DNA of 64,000 bases from Xanthobacteraceae bacterium (GCA_023954195.1 JAMLIK010000001.1:372001-436000), one strand, 5' to 3'; numbered from the stretch's first letter, positions 37,707-47,884 are shown. Numbers and translations are program-made. The notes: generated by a model from the sequence alone, not told the origin.

Positions 37707-37852
37707 CGGCCTGTCCTCGCCGTTGTCCTGTGTTCCTGGCGCGCTCGCGCCGGAAAAACCATGTTTGCTACAATTTGAGCGGTTTCCGCAATCGGGAAAC
37801 AAAACCTCTTTGCCATGGTGGGCGCAACAGCGAGGGTTGCCGGAGGATTGCC

Positions 37853-38086
37853 ATGAGCGAAGTCGAGTTCGAGGAATTGCTGGAGAGCGTCCGGTCGTCG
37901 ATGAGCGTCATCACTCAGGACGAGGAGCTGGAACGCCCCGCGACGGACGATCGCGCGCCGGATGACGCGACGCCGCACCATACGGCGGTCGGAATCATCC
38001 GCGTCCTGTTCCCCCGGCCGGCCAATGACAACGATCTGGCCTGGCCGCTGCTGCCCTTCCCGGAAGGCTGGTATGCTTCCTGTTGA
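37853..38086 (+). CDS. small hypothetical protein
   Basis: Of 77 aa. ATG at 37853 preceded by GGAGG. The N-terminal half is acidic (SEVEFEELLESVRSSMSVI); the C-terminus contains RVLFPRPANDNDLAWPLLPFPEGW. No family recognised. It is divergent from the methyltransferase gene with a 146-base intergenic region. Confidence 0.55.
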   Translation: MSEVEFEELLESVRSSMSVITQDEELERPATDDRAPDDATPHHTAVGIIRVLFPRPANDNDLAWPLLPFPEGWYASC

Positions 38087-38332
38087 GTCTCACGCCGATC
38101 ATTTATAAGGTGAGAAACAGCAGGCAAGGCAATCAATTCATTTAATTTTATAGAATTGACAACGGTCGCGCCCGGAGCTTGTCCGGCCCCCCGCACCGAG
38201 TGAGGCATGATCGACTGAGGCATGGTCGCAAAAAATCCGCCCCCGGATGCGATCCGGGGGCGTGAACGGTTTTGACCGAGAGGACAGGCTCAGGCTGAGG
38301 CGGGGATCGTCTCTTAGGCCGGTGTCATCCAA

Positions 38333-38524
38333 CTACGCCGCGAGCGGCAGCGGCTCGACCTCGGCCAGCGGCTCGACTTCGGGCAATTCCTCGATCTTCG
38401 CCTCGACCGGCGCCAGTTCGACTTCCACGGTCGGCACCAACGCGCCCCAGAAAATCATGGTTGCAACGCGGCTGTAGGTCTCGGCAACGGTGGCGGCGAT
38501 CCAGAACGGGGACGTAATCAACAT
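38333..38524 (-). CDS. small membrane protein with Glu/Pro-rich tail
   Basis: Of 63 aa from the ATG at 38524, with AAAAAAGGAG just upstream. One hydrophobic segment (~3-30, SPFWIAATVAETYSRVATMIF) is followed by an acidic repeat-like tail (PVEAKIEELPEVEPLAEVEP). A strong ribosome-binding site supports coding. Not recognised; could be a small phasin-like or membrane-associated protein, but this is speculation. Confidence 0.55.
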   Translation of the reverse strand: MLITSPFWIAATVAETYSRVATMIFWGALVPTVEVELAPVEAKIEELPEVEPLAEVEPLPLAA

Positions 38525-38815
38525 GGCGCTCTCCTTTTTTCGAGTCGAAATATGCCAACTCGGTCGCATTTCGACGTTGTGAAATGTCAAACTACGGCGT
38601 CAATGTGGCCGGTCCCTCCCCGCTCATCGCGGCCATCGAAATCTTTAACGCTTTGTTAAGCATTTCGATGAGAAACTCGCTCAAGCGACTGAGCAAGGGT
38701 CGGATGTACGCCCGGCTCAGATGGTCCGAAGCGAAAGCTTCGGGCCATTTTTTTGCGAATGCGCGGGTTTCGAGACTGGCGCGGGATTCCCGCGCGGGGC
38801 TTGCCGCGCCACCGA

Positions 38816-39073
38816 TCAGGTTTCGCTTTGCTGTTGGCTGGTGCCGGCAACCGGCGCTGATTGCTCCGTCTGACGCTGCATGGCGTCGATGTGCTTTTGC
38901 GACAGGTAGGCCCATCGCTTTTCCTGCTCCGAGACCGGCTGCATGGTGTAGGCGTCCCAGTCGGCGAGCGACGGCGTCTCCCGCTCCAGCGCCTCAAGTT
39001 CGCGGGTTTCGGCGAGCGTCAGCCCCGTCAAAATGCGGTTGGCGTATTCGTCGAATTGAAAGATCCGAGCCAT
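38816..39073 (-). CDS. hypothetical protein
   Basis: Of 85 aa from the ATG at 39073 (MARIFQFDEYANRILTGLTL). Charged helix ETRELEALERETPSLADWDA and a Gln/Ser-rich end (TEQSAPVAGTSQQQSET). The frame extends upstream to 39220 without clear coding character. No family recognised. Confidence 0.5.
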   Translation of the reverse strand: MARIFQFDEYANRILTGLTLAETRELEALERETPSLADWDAYTMQPVSEQEKRWAYLSQKHIDAMQRQTEQSAPVAGTSQQQSET

Positions 39074-39299
39074 AGGCAAACCGGCGACATTCCGGAAAAG
39101 CCAAATGCTGCGCTGGGAAACCGCGACGGGCAATGCATCTTTCGCGTTATGGTTGCAAGTCAACGTTAATCGCGGATCCGGCGCGGCGCGGCGAATCAAT
39201 GATTGGCAGAGCCAGCGCATATCGGCTTTCGCGGCCGGCGGCTGCCAATATGGCGATCAGTCCGGGAGGAAAATGTCCGCAACGATTCGATATCGTTAC

Positions 39300-39373
39300 T
39301 GGAGGCCACGCCCGGAATTGAACCGGGGTAAACGGTTTTGCAGACCGCTGCGTAACCACTCCGCCACGTGGCC
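39300..39373 (-). tRNA. tRNA-Cys (anticodon GCA)
   Basis: 74-nt gene on the leftward strand with encoded CCA. Acceptor stem GGCCACG pairs with CGTGGCC, the anticodon loop reads CTGCAAA, and the T-arm is GGTTCAATTCC. Confidence 0.95.
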
Positions 39374-39386
39374 TCGGAGGCCGTCT

Positions 39387-39414
39387 CTTATACGGCCTTC
39401 GCGTGATAGGCAAC
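39387..39414 (-). promoter_or_regulatory. candidate tRNA-Cys promoter
   Basis: On the leftward strand GTTGCC (39409-39414) and TATAAG (39387-39392) are 16 bases apart, 13 bases upstream of the tRNA. An AGGCCGT/ACGGCCT inverted repeat overlaps the -10 box. Confidence 0.4.
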
Positions 39415-39424
39415 CAATCCGCGT

Positions 39425-40150
39425 TCAGCGCGACTTTTTATTGCCGCGGCGGTCGCGCTTGGGCCGGGCGCGATCGGCCAGTTCCGGCATTGTCGCCTGG
39501 ATCTCGCGATATTTCGCCAGCATCCGGTCGAAGCTGGCGTTGAGCGCGGCCTCGATGTCGGGCCGGTTCTCCAGATGCGCGATCAGCATGCCCGCCGCCT
39601 CGATGGTGGAGAGGCCGTCGCGGCGCGGCTCGCGGCGCAGGCGGCCGTAGCGCGAGGGCCGCGACGGATTGAGGATGACGCGCCGGCATTTCAGCATCCA
39701 GGCATTGCGCCACCACAGCGCCTTGGCCTGGCTCCAGGTGCCGTCGAGCACGATCACGCCCTCGATGTCGCGCAGCGCGGCGCGCTGGTCGTCGGCCGGC
39801 TCGCCCTTGCGATCCAGCGCCACCACCGCGCGATCGGTCTTGAAGTCGGCAGCCTTGGCCGAGCCGAGATAGAGCACCGCCCAGCGCGCGGGATCGACCG
39901 GCTGCCCCAGCAGCTTGTTGAGACTAGGCCACGACAGCCCGACCACCACGGCCGCGTCCTTGAAATGCAGCGCCGCCAGGCGCGCGGTGCCGAGCGCCCT
40001 GTCCTGCTCCTGCGGATGTTGCAGGATCAGCAGCGAAAGATCGTTGTCGAGCGGAGCGACGCTGGCGCAGACGCACAGGGCTTGCGGCTTGCGGCAGGTC
40101 TCGCATTCGGGAGCCGGCTCGGGAACTGGCGCGGGGAGAGCTTCGGACAT
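39425..40150 (-). CDS. DTW-domain tRNA-uridine aminocarboxypropyltransferase
   Basis: Predicted to install acp3U in tRNA (TapT/DTWD family), 241 aa from the ATG at 40150. Zinc-type cysteines CETCRKPQALCVC at the start, then LLILQHPQEQDRALGTARLA, the signature DGTWSQAKALWW and PSRYGRLRREP. The upstream part of the open frame lies over the RND pump gene and is not coding. It sits next to a tRNA gene; lysine/arginine-rich C-terminus (RPKRDRRGNKK). Confidence 0.85.
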   Translation of the reverse strand: MSEALPAPVPEPAPECETCRKPQALCVCASVAPLDNDLSLLILQHPQEQDRALGTARLAALHFKDAAVVVGLSWPSLNKLLGQPVDPARWAVLYLGSAKAADFKTDRAVVALDRKGEPADDQRAALRDIEGVIVLDGTWSQAKALWWRNAWMLKCRRVILNPSRPSRYGRLRREPRRDGLSTIEAAGMLIAHLENRPDIEAALNASFDRMLAKYREIQATMPELADRARPKRDRRGNKKSR

Positions 40151-40191
40151 GCGGAGCGCTATACGCCGTGCCGCATCGCGCCGTCCAGCAC

Positions 40192-43100
40192 CTATTCGGC
40201 CGGCGCGGCCGCCGGCAGCGGTTCGCGGCGGCGGCGCAGGCGGTCCATCAGGAGATAGATCACCGGCGTGGTGTAGAGCGTCAGGATCTGCGACACGAAC
40301 AAGCCGCCGATGATGGTGATGCCGAGCGGCCGCCGCAGCTCGGTGCCGGGACCGGTCGCCAGCACCAGCGGAAGGCCGGCGAACAGCGCCGCCATCGTCG
40401 TCATCAGGATTGGCCGGAAACGCGCGATGCACGCCTCGAAGATCGCGTCGTAGGACGACAATCCGCGCTGGCGCTCCGCCTCCAGCGCGAAATCCACCAT
40501 CATGATGCCGTTCTTCTTGACGATGCCGATCAGGAGGATGATGCCGATGAAGGCGATGATGGTCAGCGGCGAATTGGTCAGTTGCAGCGCCAGCAGCGCG
40601 CCGAGGCCGCCCGCCGGCAGGGTCGAGATGATGGTCAGCGGGTGGATCAGGCTCTCGTAGAGCACGCCGAGGACGATATACATCGCGATCAGCGCCGCCA
40701 GGATCAATAGCGGCTGGCGGCCGGTGGTCTTCTGGAAATCGCCGGCGTTGCCCTCGAAGCCGGCGCGGATGCCCTCCGGCATGTGCATCTCGGCCACCGC
40801 GCGCTGGATGTTGGCGGTGGCGACCTCCAGCGGCACGCCGGGCAACAACCCGAACGACACCGTGGTCGAGGGAAAGGAGCCGGTGTGGTTGACCGACAGC
40901 GGCGCGATGCCACGCGAAAAACTCACCACCGCCGACAGCGGCACCTGCGTGTCATTGGCGCCGGCGACGTAGACATGGCTCAGGTCGCCCGGGTCCGCCT
41001 GATAGTTCGGCAGGGTTTCGAGCACCACCTTGTACTGGTTGCGCTGGGTGTAGATGGTGGAGATCTGGCGCTGCGACAGCGCATTGTTGAGCGCGTTGTC
41101 GATGTCCTGAACCTTGACGCCGAGGCTCGCCGCCGCCTTGCGGTCGATCGACAGGTTGAGTTGCAGCCCGCCGGGATCGCGGTCGCCCGAAACATCGGTG
41201 ATACCTTCCACCGTCTCCATCCGCTTGGCCACCAGCGGGGCCCAGGTTTGCAGCAGATCGAGGTCGGGGCTGGTTAGGGTGAATTGATAGTTCGAATCGC
41301 TCTGCCGCCCGCCGGTGCGGATATCCTGCGCCGGGAACATGAACAGCCGGATGCCGGGAATCGCGGTCAGTTGCGGCCGCATCCGGTCGATGACGTTCTG
41401 GGTGGTGACACCCGGCCGCTGCTCCGGCGGCTTCAGGCTGATGAACATGCGGCCGCGATTTTGGCCGCTGAACGCGCCGCCGCCGCCGACGCTGGAGCCG
41501 AGCGCCGCGACCGCGTCATCCGCCAGCACGATATTGGCCACCTGCTCCTGCAATTCGCGCATCGCCTGGAACGACACGTCCGCCGAGGCTCGCGTCGAGC
41601 CGATGATGAAGCCGCTGTCGTCGCTCGGGAAATAGCCCTTCGGCGTCTTGACGTAGAGCGTCATGGTGAGCGCGATGGTGGCGAAGAACACCACCATGGT
41701 CAGCACCGGGAAGCCGAGCACGGTCTTCAGCGTCCGCGCGTAGAAACGCACGATCGCCCCCAGCGTGCGCTCGACCACGCGGTCGAACCAGGTTTCCCGG
41801 TTCAGCGTCTCCACCTTGATGTAGTGGGCGCAGATCATCGGCGTGACGGTCAGCGACACCACGGTCGAGACCGCGATGGCGAAGGTCAGCGTCAGCGAGA
41901 ACTCGCGCAGCAGGCGGCCGACGACGCCGTCCATGAAAATCAGCGGCGTGAACGCGGCGACCAGCGACAGACTGATCGACAGCACCGTGAAGCCGATCTG
42001 CTCCGCCCCCGCCACCGCGGCCTGATACGGCGGCAGGCCGCGTTCGAGGTTGCGGTACATGTTCTCGATCATGACGATGGCGTCATCGACCACGAAGCCG
42101 ATCGAGATCGCCAGCGCCATCAGCGACAGGTTGTCGATGGAGAAGCCGGCCAGCCACATGCCGGCGCAGGTGCCCGCCAGCGCCAGCGGCACCGAAATGC
42201 CGGCGGCCACCGTCGGCGTGAGCCGCCGCAGGAAAACGAACACCACCAGCATCACCAGCAGCGCGGTCGCCCCCAGCGTCCACAGCATGTCGTCGACGCT
42301 GGCGCGGATGGTGCCGGTGCGGTCGGTCAGGATCGAGATTTGAACGCCGGCCGGAATCCATTGCTTGAGTTCGGGGATCAGCGCCTTGACCCGGTCGACG
42401 GTGTCGATGACGTTGGCGTCGCCCTGCTTGGTAATCAGCAGCAAGACCGCCGGCTGTTTGTTGAACCAGGCGATGGAGCGGCTGTTGCGGGTGGCGTCCT
42501 TGACCGTGGCGACATCCGACAGCCGCAGGAAATTGCCGCCGGCGCTCTTGATGACGATGTCGCGGAACTGCTCCGCGGTGCGCATCTGCGGGTTGATCGC
42601 CAGCGTTTCGCTCTGCCGGCCGCCCTCGAAGATGCCGACCGGACCGAGCGGATTGGCGGCGACCACGGCGGCGCGGACGTCGTCGGTGGAGATCCCGGCA
42701 TTCGACAGCGCCACCGGATCAAGCGCGATCCGCACCGCTGGCTGATCGGCGCCGCTGACATTGACCTCGCCGACGCCGGGCACCTGGGCGATGCGCTGCG
42801 CGATCACGGTGTCGGCGACGTCGTAGATGGCGCTGGACGAAATGGTGTCCGAGGTCAGCGCCATGATGAACACCGGCGCCGCTGCCGAATTGGCCTTGCG
42901 GAAGGTCGGCAGCGTCGGCAGGTCGGTCGGCAGGTCGGCCATCGCGGCGTTGATCGCCGCCTGCACGTCGCGCGCGGCGCGGTCGATGTTGCGGCCGATG
43001 GCGAACTGCAACTGGATGCTGGTGGAGCCGAGCGAGGAGTTCGAGGTGATCTGGTCGATGCCGGCGATCTCGCCGAGCCGCCGCTCCAGCGGCGCGGCGA

Positions 43101-43290
43101 CGGTCGCCGCCATCACCGACGGATCGGCGCCGGGGCGCGACGCCGACACCCGGATCATCGGGAAATCGACGTTGGGGACCGAGGCCACCGGCAGGAACAG
43201 ATAGGCCACCGCGCCCAGCAGGAACAGGCCGATCGCCATCAGCGTGGTGCCGACCGGCCGCCTGATGAACGGCTCCGACAGCGAGGCCAA
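40192..43290 (-). CDS. RND efflux pump permease, MdtC-like
   Basis: Inner-membrane proton/drug antiporter of the HAE-1 family, 1032 aa, full length. Starts LSEPFIRRPVGTTLMAIGLFLLGAVAY; the duplicated 6-helix halves and two porter loops are recognisable (SISIGFVVDDAIVMIENMYR contains the proton-relay Asp pair; GIVKKNGIMMVDFALE near the second half). It follows a second pump gene after 4 bases. Two different pump genes in one operon resemble the MdtB-MdtC heteromer. Confidence 0.92.
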   Translation of the reverse strand: MASLSEPFIRRPVGTTLMAIGLFLLGAVAYLFLPVASVPNVDFPMIRVSASRPGADPSVMAATVAAPLERRLGEIAGIDQITSNSSLGSTSIQLQFAIGRNIDRAARDVQAAINAAMADLPTDLPTLPTFRKANSAAAPVFIMALTSDTISSSAIYDVADTVIAQRIAQVPGVGEVNVSGADQPAVRIALDPVALSNAGISTDDVRAAVVAANPLGPVGIFEGGRQSETLAINPQMRTAEQFRDIVIKSAGGNFLRLSDVATVKDATRNSRSIAWFNKQPAVLLLITKQGDANVIDTVDRVKALIPELKQWIPAGVQISILTDRTGTIRASVDDMLWTLGATALLVMLVVFVFLRRLTPTVAAGISVPLALAGTCAGMWLAGFSIDNLSLMALAISIGFVVDDAIVMIENMYRNLERGLPPYQAAVAGAEQIGFTVLSISLSLVAAFTPLIFMDGVVGRLLREFSLTLTFAIAVSTVVSLTVTPMICAHYIKVETLNRETWFDRVVERTLGAIVRFYARTLKTVLGFPVLTMVVFFATIALTMTLYVKTPKGYFPSDDSGFIIGSTRASADVSFQAMRELQEQVANIVLADDAVAALGSSVGGGGAFSGQNRGRMFISLKPPEQRPGVTTQNVIDRMRPQLTAIPGIRLFMFPAQDIRTGGRQSDSNYQFTLTSPDLDLLQTWAPLVAKRMETVEGITDVSGDRDPGGLQLNLSIDRKAAASLGVKVQDIDNALNNALSQRQISTIYTQRNQYKVVLETLPNYQADPGDLSHVYVAGANDTQVPLSAVVSFSRGIAPLSVNHTGSFPSTTVSFGLLPGVPLEVATANIQRAVAEMHMPEGIRAGFEGNAGDFQKTTGRQPLLILAALIAMYIVLGVLYESLIHPLTIISTLPAGGLGALLALQLTNSPLTIIAFIGIILLIGIVKKNGIMMVDFALEAERQRGLSSYDAIFEACIARFRPILMTTMAALFAGLPLVLATGPGTELRRPLGITIIGGLFVSQILTLYTTPVIYLLMDRLRRRREPLPAAAPAE

Positions 43291-43294
43291 GGGA

Positions 43295-46200
43295 CTAGAC
43301 TCCCTCGGTGGCGCCGGCGACCGGCGGGTGCGCGGGGCCAGCCGGCGGCACCGCCTTCTCGATCCGGCGGTTGAGGCGGTCGAGCGCGAGGTAGATGACC
43401 GGCGTGGTGTAGAGCGTCAGCAACTGGCTGAGCAGCAACCCGCCGATGATCGAGACGCCGAGCGGAAATCGCAACTCCGCGCCGGTGCCGCTTTCCAGCG
43501 CCAGCGGCAGCGCGCCGAACAGCGCCGCCAGCGTCGTCATCATGATCGGGCGGAAGCGCAGCCGGCACGCCTGCACGATGGCGTCGTAGGGCGACAGGCC
43601 GCGATGGCGCTCCGCATCCAGCGCGAAGTCGATCATCATGATGGCGTTTTTCTTGACGATGCCCATCAACAGGATGATGCCGATCAAGCCGATCACCGAC
43701 AGATCCTCGCCGACCAGCATCAGGGCGAGGATGGCGCCGACGCCGGCCGAGGGCAGCGTCGACAGGATGGTGATGGGGTGGATGTAGCTCTCGTAGAGCA
43801 CGCCCAGCACGATGTAGATGGTGATGATGGCGGCGAGGATCAGCCATGGCTGCCCGGCCAGCGAGCGCGAGAACTCGGCGGCGTCGCCGGAAAACAGCCC
43901 GACGATGTTGCCCGGCATGCCGATCCGCTGCTCGATGGTCTTGATCGCGTTGATGGCGTCGCCCAGCGACTCGCCGTGCCCCAGGTTGAAACTGAGCGTC
44001 ACCGCCGGGAACTGGGCGTGGTGGGAGATCACCAGCGGCGCGGTCGAGCGCTTCAGGGTGGCGATGGCTGAGATCGGCACCTGCGCGCCGCCCGTCCCCG
44101 GCACGTAGAGTTTTGACAGCACCGTGGGGTCGCGCTGGTCCTCCGGCAGCGCCTCCAGCACCACGCGGTACTGGTTGGCCTGCCCGTAGATGGTTGAAAT
44201 CTGCCGCTGCGCGAAAGCGTCGTTCAGCGTGTCGGTCACCGCCTGCAATGAGACGCCGAGCTGGCCGGCGCGGGTGCGGTCGATGTCGAGCATGGCCCGC
44301 AGGCCGCCCTCCTGCGCCTCCGACGACACGTCGCGGAACAAGGGATCGCGGCGCATTTCCTGCACCAGCTTGCCCGCCCACAGCGTCACCTCGGCGGCGT
44401 CGGTCGCCGTCAGCGTGTACTGATATTGCGAGCGGCTGGCCTGGGTGCCGATCTGGATGTCCTGCACCGGCTGGAAATACACCGTCATGCCGGGCACGTC
44501 GGCGACGCGGCTCTTGAGCCGCTCGACCACCTCCGCGATGCCGGCCTTGCGCTCGCCGCGCGGCGTCAGCGTCAGCACCAGGCGGCCGACATTGGTGGTG
44601 GGGTTGACGGTGCCGGCGCCGATCACCGAGACCACGCCGGTGACGTCGGGATCGGCCTTGATGGCGGCGGCGATCTCGGCCTGCCGGCTCTGCATCTCGA
44701 TAAAGGAGACGTCGGGACCGGCCTGCGTCACCACCGTGATCGAGGACGTGTCCTGTAACGGCAGAAAGCCCTTTGGCGCGACGACATAGAGCGCCAGCGT
44801 CGCGGCGATGGTCGCGAAGGTGACGGCCAGCGTGGCGCGCTGGTGCCGCAGCACCCATAGCAGGCTCTCGTGATAGACCTCGACCATCCGGTCGATGCCG
44901 CGGCTGATCCAGGCGAGACCGGGAACCGGACGCTCCTCGCCGGCATGCTTGAGCAACAGCGAGCACATCATCGGCGTCAGCGTCAGCGACACCACCGCCG
45001 AGGTCGTGACCGCGATGGTCAAGGTCAGCGCGAACTCGCGGAACATGCGCCCGACCAGCCCCGACATGAACAAGAGCGGAATGAACACCGCGATCAGCGA
45101 CAGCGTCAGCGAGATCACCGTGAAGCCGATTTCGCGGGCGCCGGAGAGCGCCGCCTCCATCGCGCTCTCGCCGTTCTCCATGTGACGGACGATGTTCTCG
45201 ATCATCACGATGGCGTCGTCGACCACGAAGCCGGTGCCGATGGTCAGCGCCATCAGCGACAGATTGTCGAGGCTGAAGCCGGCGAAATACATGATGCCGA
45301 AACTCGACACCAGCGACAGCGGCAGCGCGACGCCGGCGATGATCGTCGCCCGCATCGAGCGCAGGAACAATAGCACCACCAGCGTCACCAGGATGACGCT
45401 GAGGATCAGCGTGAACTGCACGTCGCGCACCGAGGCGCGGATGGTGACGGTGCGGTCGCTGACCACGGTGAGCTTGACGCCGGCCGGGATCGCCTGTTGC
45501 AGCTTCGGAATCTGGGCCTTGATCTGGTTGACGACGTCGATGACGTTGGCGCCCGGCTGGCGCTGGATGTCGATGATGACGGCGGGCGTGCCCTGATACC
45601 AGCCGGCGGTGCGGTCGTTTTCCAGGCCGTCGACGATGCGGGCGACGTCGCCGATGGTGACCGGCGCGTTGTTGCGATAGGCGATGATGATCGGCTTGTA
45701 GGCATCGGCGGCGGTGATCTGGTCGTTGGCGGCGATGGTGTAGGCTTGCTGCGCGCCGTCGAGCGAGCCCTTCGGGCCGGAGACGTTGGCGTTGGCGATG
45801 GCGGTGCGCAGGTCCTCCATGGAGATGCCGTAGGCGGCCAGCCGCGACAGGTCCGCCTGCACCCGCACCGCCGGCTTGAGGCCGCCGAGCACGGAGACGC
45901 GGCCAACCCCGGACAATTGGCTGAGGCGCTGCGTCAACAACGTGTCGGCGATGTCGCTCATCGCCCGCAGCGACACCGTCGGCGAGGTCAGCGCCAGCGT
46001 CATCACCGCCGCGTCCGCCGGGTTGACCTTGGCGTAGGTCGGCGGATACGGCAAATTCTTCGGCAGGGTGCCGGCGGCGGCGTTGATCGCGGCCTGCACG
46101 TCCTGCGTCGCGCCGTCGATGTCGCGGTTGAGATCGAACTGAAGCGAGATCTGGCTGACGCCGAACGAACTCTCGGAGGTCATCGCCGTCAGCGACGGAA

Positions 46201-46420
46201 TTTGCCCGAGCTGCCGTTCCAGCGGCGCGGTCAACAGCGACGCCACCACCTCGGGGCTCGCCCCCGGCAGTCGGGTCGTCACCTGCACCGTCGGGAAATC
46301 GACCTGCGGCAACGCCGACACCGGCATCGCCCAATAGCCGAGCGCGCCGCCGATGAACAGCGCGATGCCGAGCAGCGAGGTCGCGATCGGACGACGGATG
46401 AATGGTTGGGAAACGCTCAT
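43295..46420 (-). CDS. RND efflux pump permease, MdtB-like
   Basis: Second HAE-1 pump subunit, 1041 aa, starting SVSQPFIRRPIATSLLGIALF. The conserved TIGTGFVVDDAIVMIENIVR carries the paired Asp residues, and GIVKKNAIMMIDFALDAERH marks the second half. It is first of the two pump genes after the adaptor, as mdtB is in mdtABC. A longer overlapping frame on the same strand is a shadow. Substrates are probably hydrophobic drugs or bile-like compounds by family. Confidence 0.92.
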   Translation of the reverse strand: MSVSQPFIRRPIATSLLGIALFIGGALGYWAMPVSALPQVDFPTVQVTTRLPGASPEVVASLLTAPLERQLGQIPSLTAMTSESSFGVSQISLQFDLNRDIDGATQDVQAAINAAAGTLPKNLPYPPTYAKVNPADAAVMTLALTSPTVSLRAMSDIADTLLTQRLSQLSGVGRVSVLGGLKPAVRVQADLSRLAAYGISMEDLRTAIANANVSGPKGSLDGAQQAYTIAANDQITAADAYKPIIIAYRNNAPVTIGDVARIVDGLENDRTAGWYQGTPAVIIDIQRQPGANVIDVVNQIKAQIPKLQQAIPAGVKLTVVSDRTVTIRASVRDVQFTLILSVILVTLVVLLFLRSMRATIIAGVALPLSLVSSFGIMYFAGFSLDNLSLMALTIGTGFVVDDAIVMIENIVRHMENGESAMEAALSGAREIGFTVISLTLSLIAVFIPLLFMSGLVGRMFREFALTLTIAVTTSAVVSLTLTPMMCSLLLKHAGEERPVPGLAWISRGIDRMVEVYHESLLWVLRHQRATLAVTFATIAATLALYVVAPKGFLPLQDTSSITVVTQAGPDVSFIEMQSRQAEIAAAIKADPDVTGVVSVIGAGTVNPTTNVGRLVLTLTPRGERKAGIAEVVERLKSRVADVPGMTVYFQPVQDIQIGTQASRSQYQYTLTATDAAEVTLWAGKLVQEMRRDPLFRDVSSEAQEGGLRAMLDIDRTRAGQLGVSLQAVTDTLNDAFAQRQISTIYGQANQYRVVLEALPEDQRDPTVLSKLYVPGTGGAQVPISAIATLKRSTAPLVISHHAQFPAVTLSFNLGHGESLGDAINAIKTIEQRIGMPGNIVGLFSGDAAEFSRSLAGQPWLILAAIITIYIVLGVLYESYIHPITILSTLPSAGVGAILALMLVGEDLSVIGLIGIILLMGIVKKNAIMMIDFALDAERHRGLSPYDAIVQACRLRFRPIMMTTLAALFGALPLALESGTGAELRFPLGVSIIGGLLLSQLLTLYTTPVIYLALDRLNRRIEKAVPPAGPAHPPVAGATEGV

Positions 46421-46474
46421 CGCTGCGCACTCAATGCTGCACGTCCAAATCTCGCGGCGGCCGACACGGCCCGG

Positions 46475-47884
46475 CTAGTGCGCCTGGCCGCCGCCGGCCT
46501 TGCCGGCGCCGCCGTCCTGTCCTTGCGTGGCCTCGCCGGGGCGGCCCTTCCTGCCGCCGGGGCGCTCGCCCTGCCCCTGCCCGCGCTGGCCTTTCTCGCC
46601 GTTGGCGCCGCCTTCACCCTTGGCGCCGACACCCTTGGCGCCGCCGCGTTCGCGCTTGCGCGGCGCCAGATCCGGCGTGATGGTCTGGTCGCCGCTGCCG
46701 ACGCTGACTTTCGCGCCGTCGGCCAGATTGGCGAAGCCGGTGGTCACCACGCGGTCGGAAACCTCAAGTCCCTTGGCGATCACCGCGTCCTTCTCGTCCT
46801 GCAAGGTCACCGTGATCGGCCGGGCGTGAACGATATCGCCCTCGCCGATGACATAGCTGAAGGTGCCCGCCGGGCCGCGCTGCACCGCCGAGGTCGGGAT
46901 CACCAGCGCCTGGGGCAAGGTCTCGACCTTGAGCCGGACGCTGACGAATTGTCCAGGCCAGAGCTGGTTGCCGGCGTTGGGAAACTCCGCCTTCAGCTTC
47001 GCCGTGCCGGTAGTCGAATCGACCTGATTGTCGACGCCCTTCAGCGTGCCGGTGTCGACGATGGTCCTGCCGTCGTTGCCGTAGACCTCGACCGCCAGAG
47101 GCCCCTTGGCGAACGCGGCGTTGACCCGCACGATTTGCTGTTGCGGCAGGCTGAACTGCACCGCGATCGGCCGCAACTGGGTGATGACGACGAGCCCGGT
47201 GGCGTCGGAGGCACGGATGATGTTGCCCTGATCGATCTGGCGCAAGCCCGCGCGGCCCGACAGCGGCGCGACGATCCTGGTGTAGTCAAGGGTGGTCTGA
47301 GCGGTGTCGATCGCGGCCTGGTCGGATCGCACCTGGGCTTCGAGCTGCGCCACCGTCGCCTTCTGGGTGTCGGCCTGCTGCTTGGAGCCGGCGTTGGAGG
47401 CCGCCAATTGCTGATAGCGGGTCAGATCGATCCGTGCGTTGGCCAGTTGCGCCTCGTCCTGCGCCTTCTTGGCGACCGCCTGATCGTACTGCGCCTGATA
47501 GATCGCGGGATCGATCTCGGCCAGCACGTCGCCGGCCTTGACGTCTTGCCCCTCGGTGAATTTGACGCTGACGAGCTTGCCGTCGACCTGGGCGCGCACC
47601 GTCACGGTGTTGAGCGCGCGCACGGTGCCGACGCCGTCGAGAAACACCGGCACGTCCTGGATGCGCGGCGTCGCCGCCAGCACCGGCACGGTGGCGCTCG
47701 CCGGCATCTGGAAGCGCCCGGTGCGCGCCGGCTGCTTGGCCTGAAACGCGCTCCAGCCGACATAGCCGAGCCCGCCAAGGATCAGCAGCGTGACCAGCAA
47801 CGGGACCACGCGCCGCCGCTTGCGCGCTGGCGGCGTGGCCGGCGCATCACGCGCCGCTCCCGTCTGTTCGGGCTTAAAGAGCAT
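46475..47884 (-). CDS. RND efflux periplasmic adaptor, MdtA-like, with Gly-rich tail
   Basis: Membrane-fusion protein of 469 aa. N-terminal membrane anchor VVPLLVTLLILGGLGYVGW; lipoyl halves (VRAQVDGKLVSVKFTEGQDV, VVAPLSGRAGLRQID) flank an alpha-hairpin; the beta-barrel and membrane-proximal domains follow. Residues ~415-469 are an extra collagen-like Gly/Lys/Glu/Arg/Gln tail (GAKGVGAKGEGG, RPGGRKGRPGE). Overlaps the outer-membrane factor gene by 11 bases. The tail would lie in the periplasm. Confidence 0.9.
   Translation of the reverse strand: MLFKPEQTGAARDAPATPPARKRRRVVPLLVTLLILGGLGYVGWSAFQAKQPARTGRFQMPASATVPVLAATPRIQDVPVFLDGVGTVRALNTVTVRAQVDGKLVSVKFTEGQDVKAGDVLAEIDPAIYQAQYDQAVAKKAQDEAQLANARIDLTRYQQLAASNAGSKQQADTQKATVAQLEAQVRSDQAAIDTAQTTLDYTRIVAPLSGRAGLRQIDQGNIIRASDATGLVVITQLRPIAVQFSLPQQQIVRVNAAFAKGPLAVEVYGNDGRTIVDTGTLKGVDNQVDSTTGTAKLKAEFPNAGNQLWPGQFVSVRLKVETLPQALVIPTSAVQRGPAGTFSYVIGEGDIVHARPITVTLQDEKDAVIAKGLEVSDRVVTTGFANLADGAKVSVGSGDQTITPDLAPRKRERGGAKGVGAKGEGGANGEKGQRGQGQGERPGGRKGRPGEATQGQDGGAGKAGGGQAH

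Noticed and set aside
43239-46430. A 1063-codon leftward frame slightly longer than the MdtB-like gene
   Set aside because: Arg/Ala-rich translation without membrane helices; it is the shifted frame of the real pump gene.
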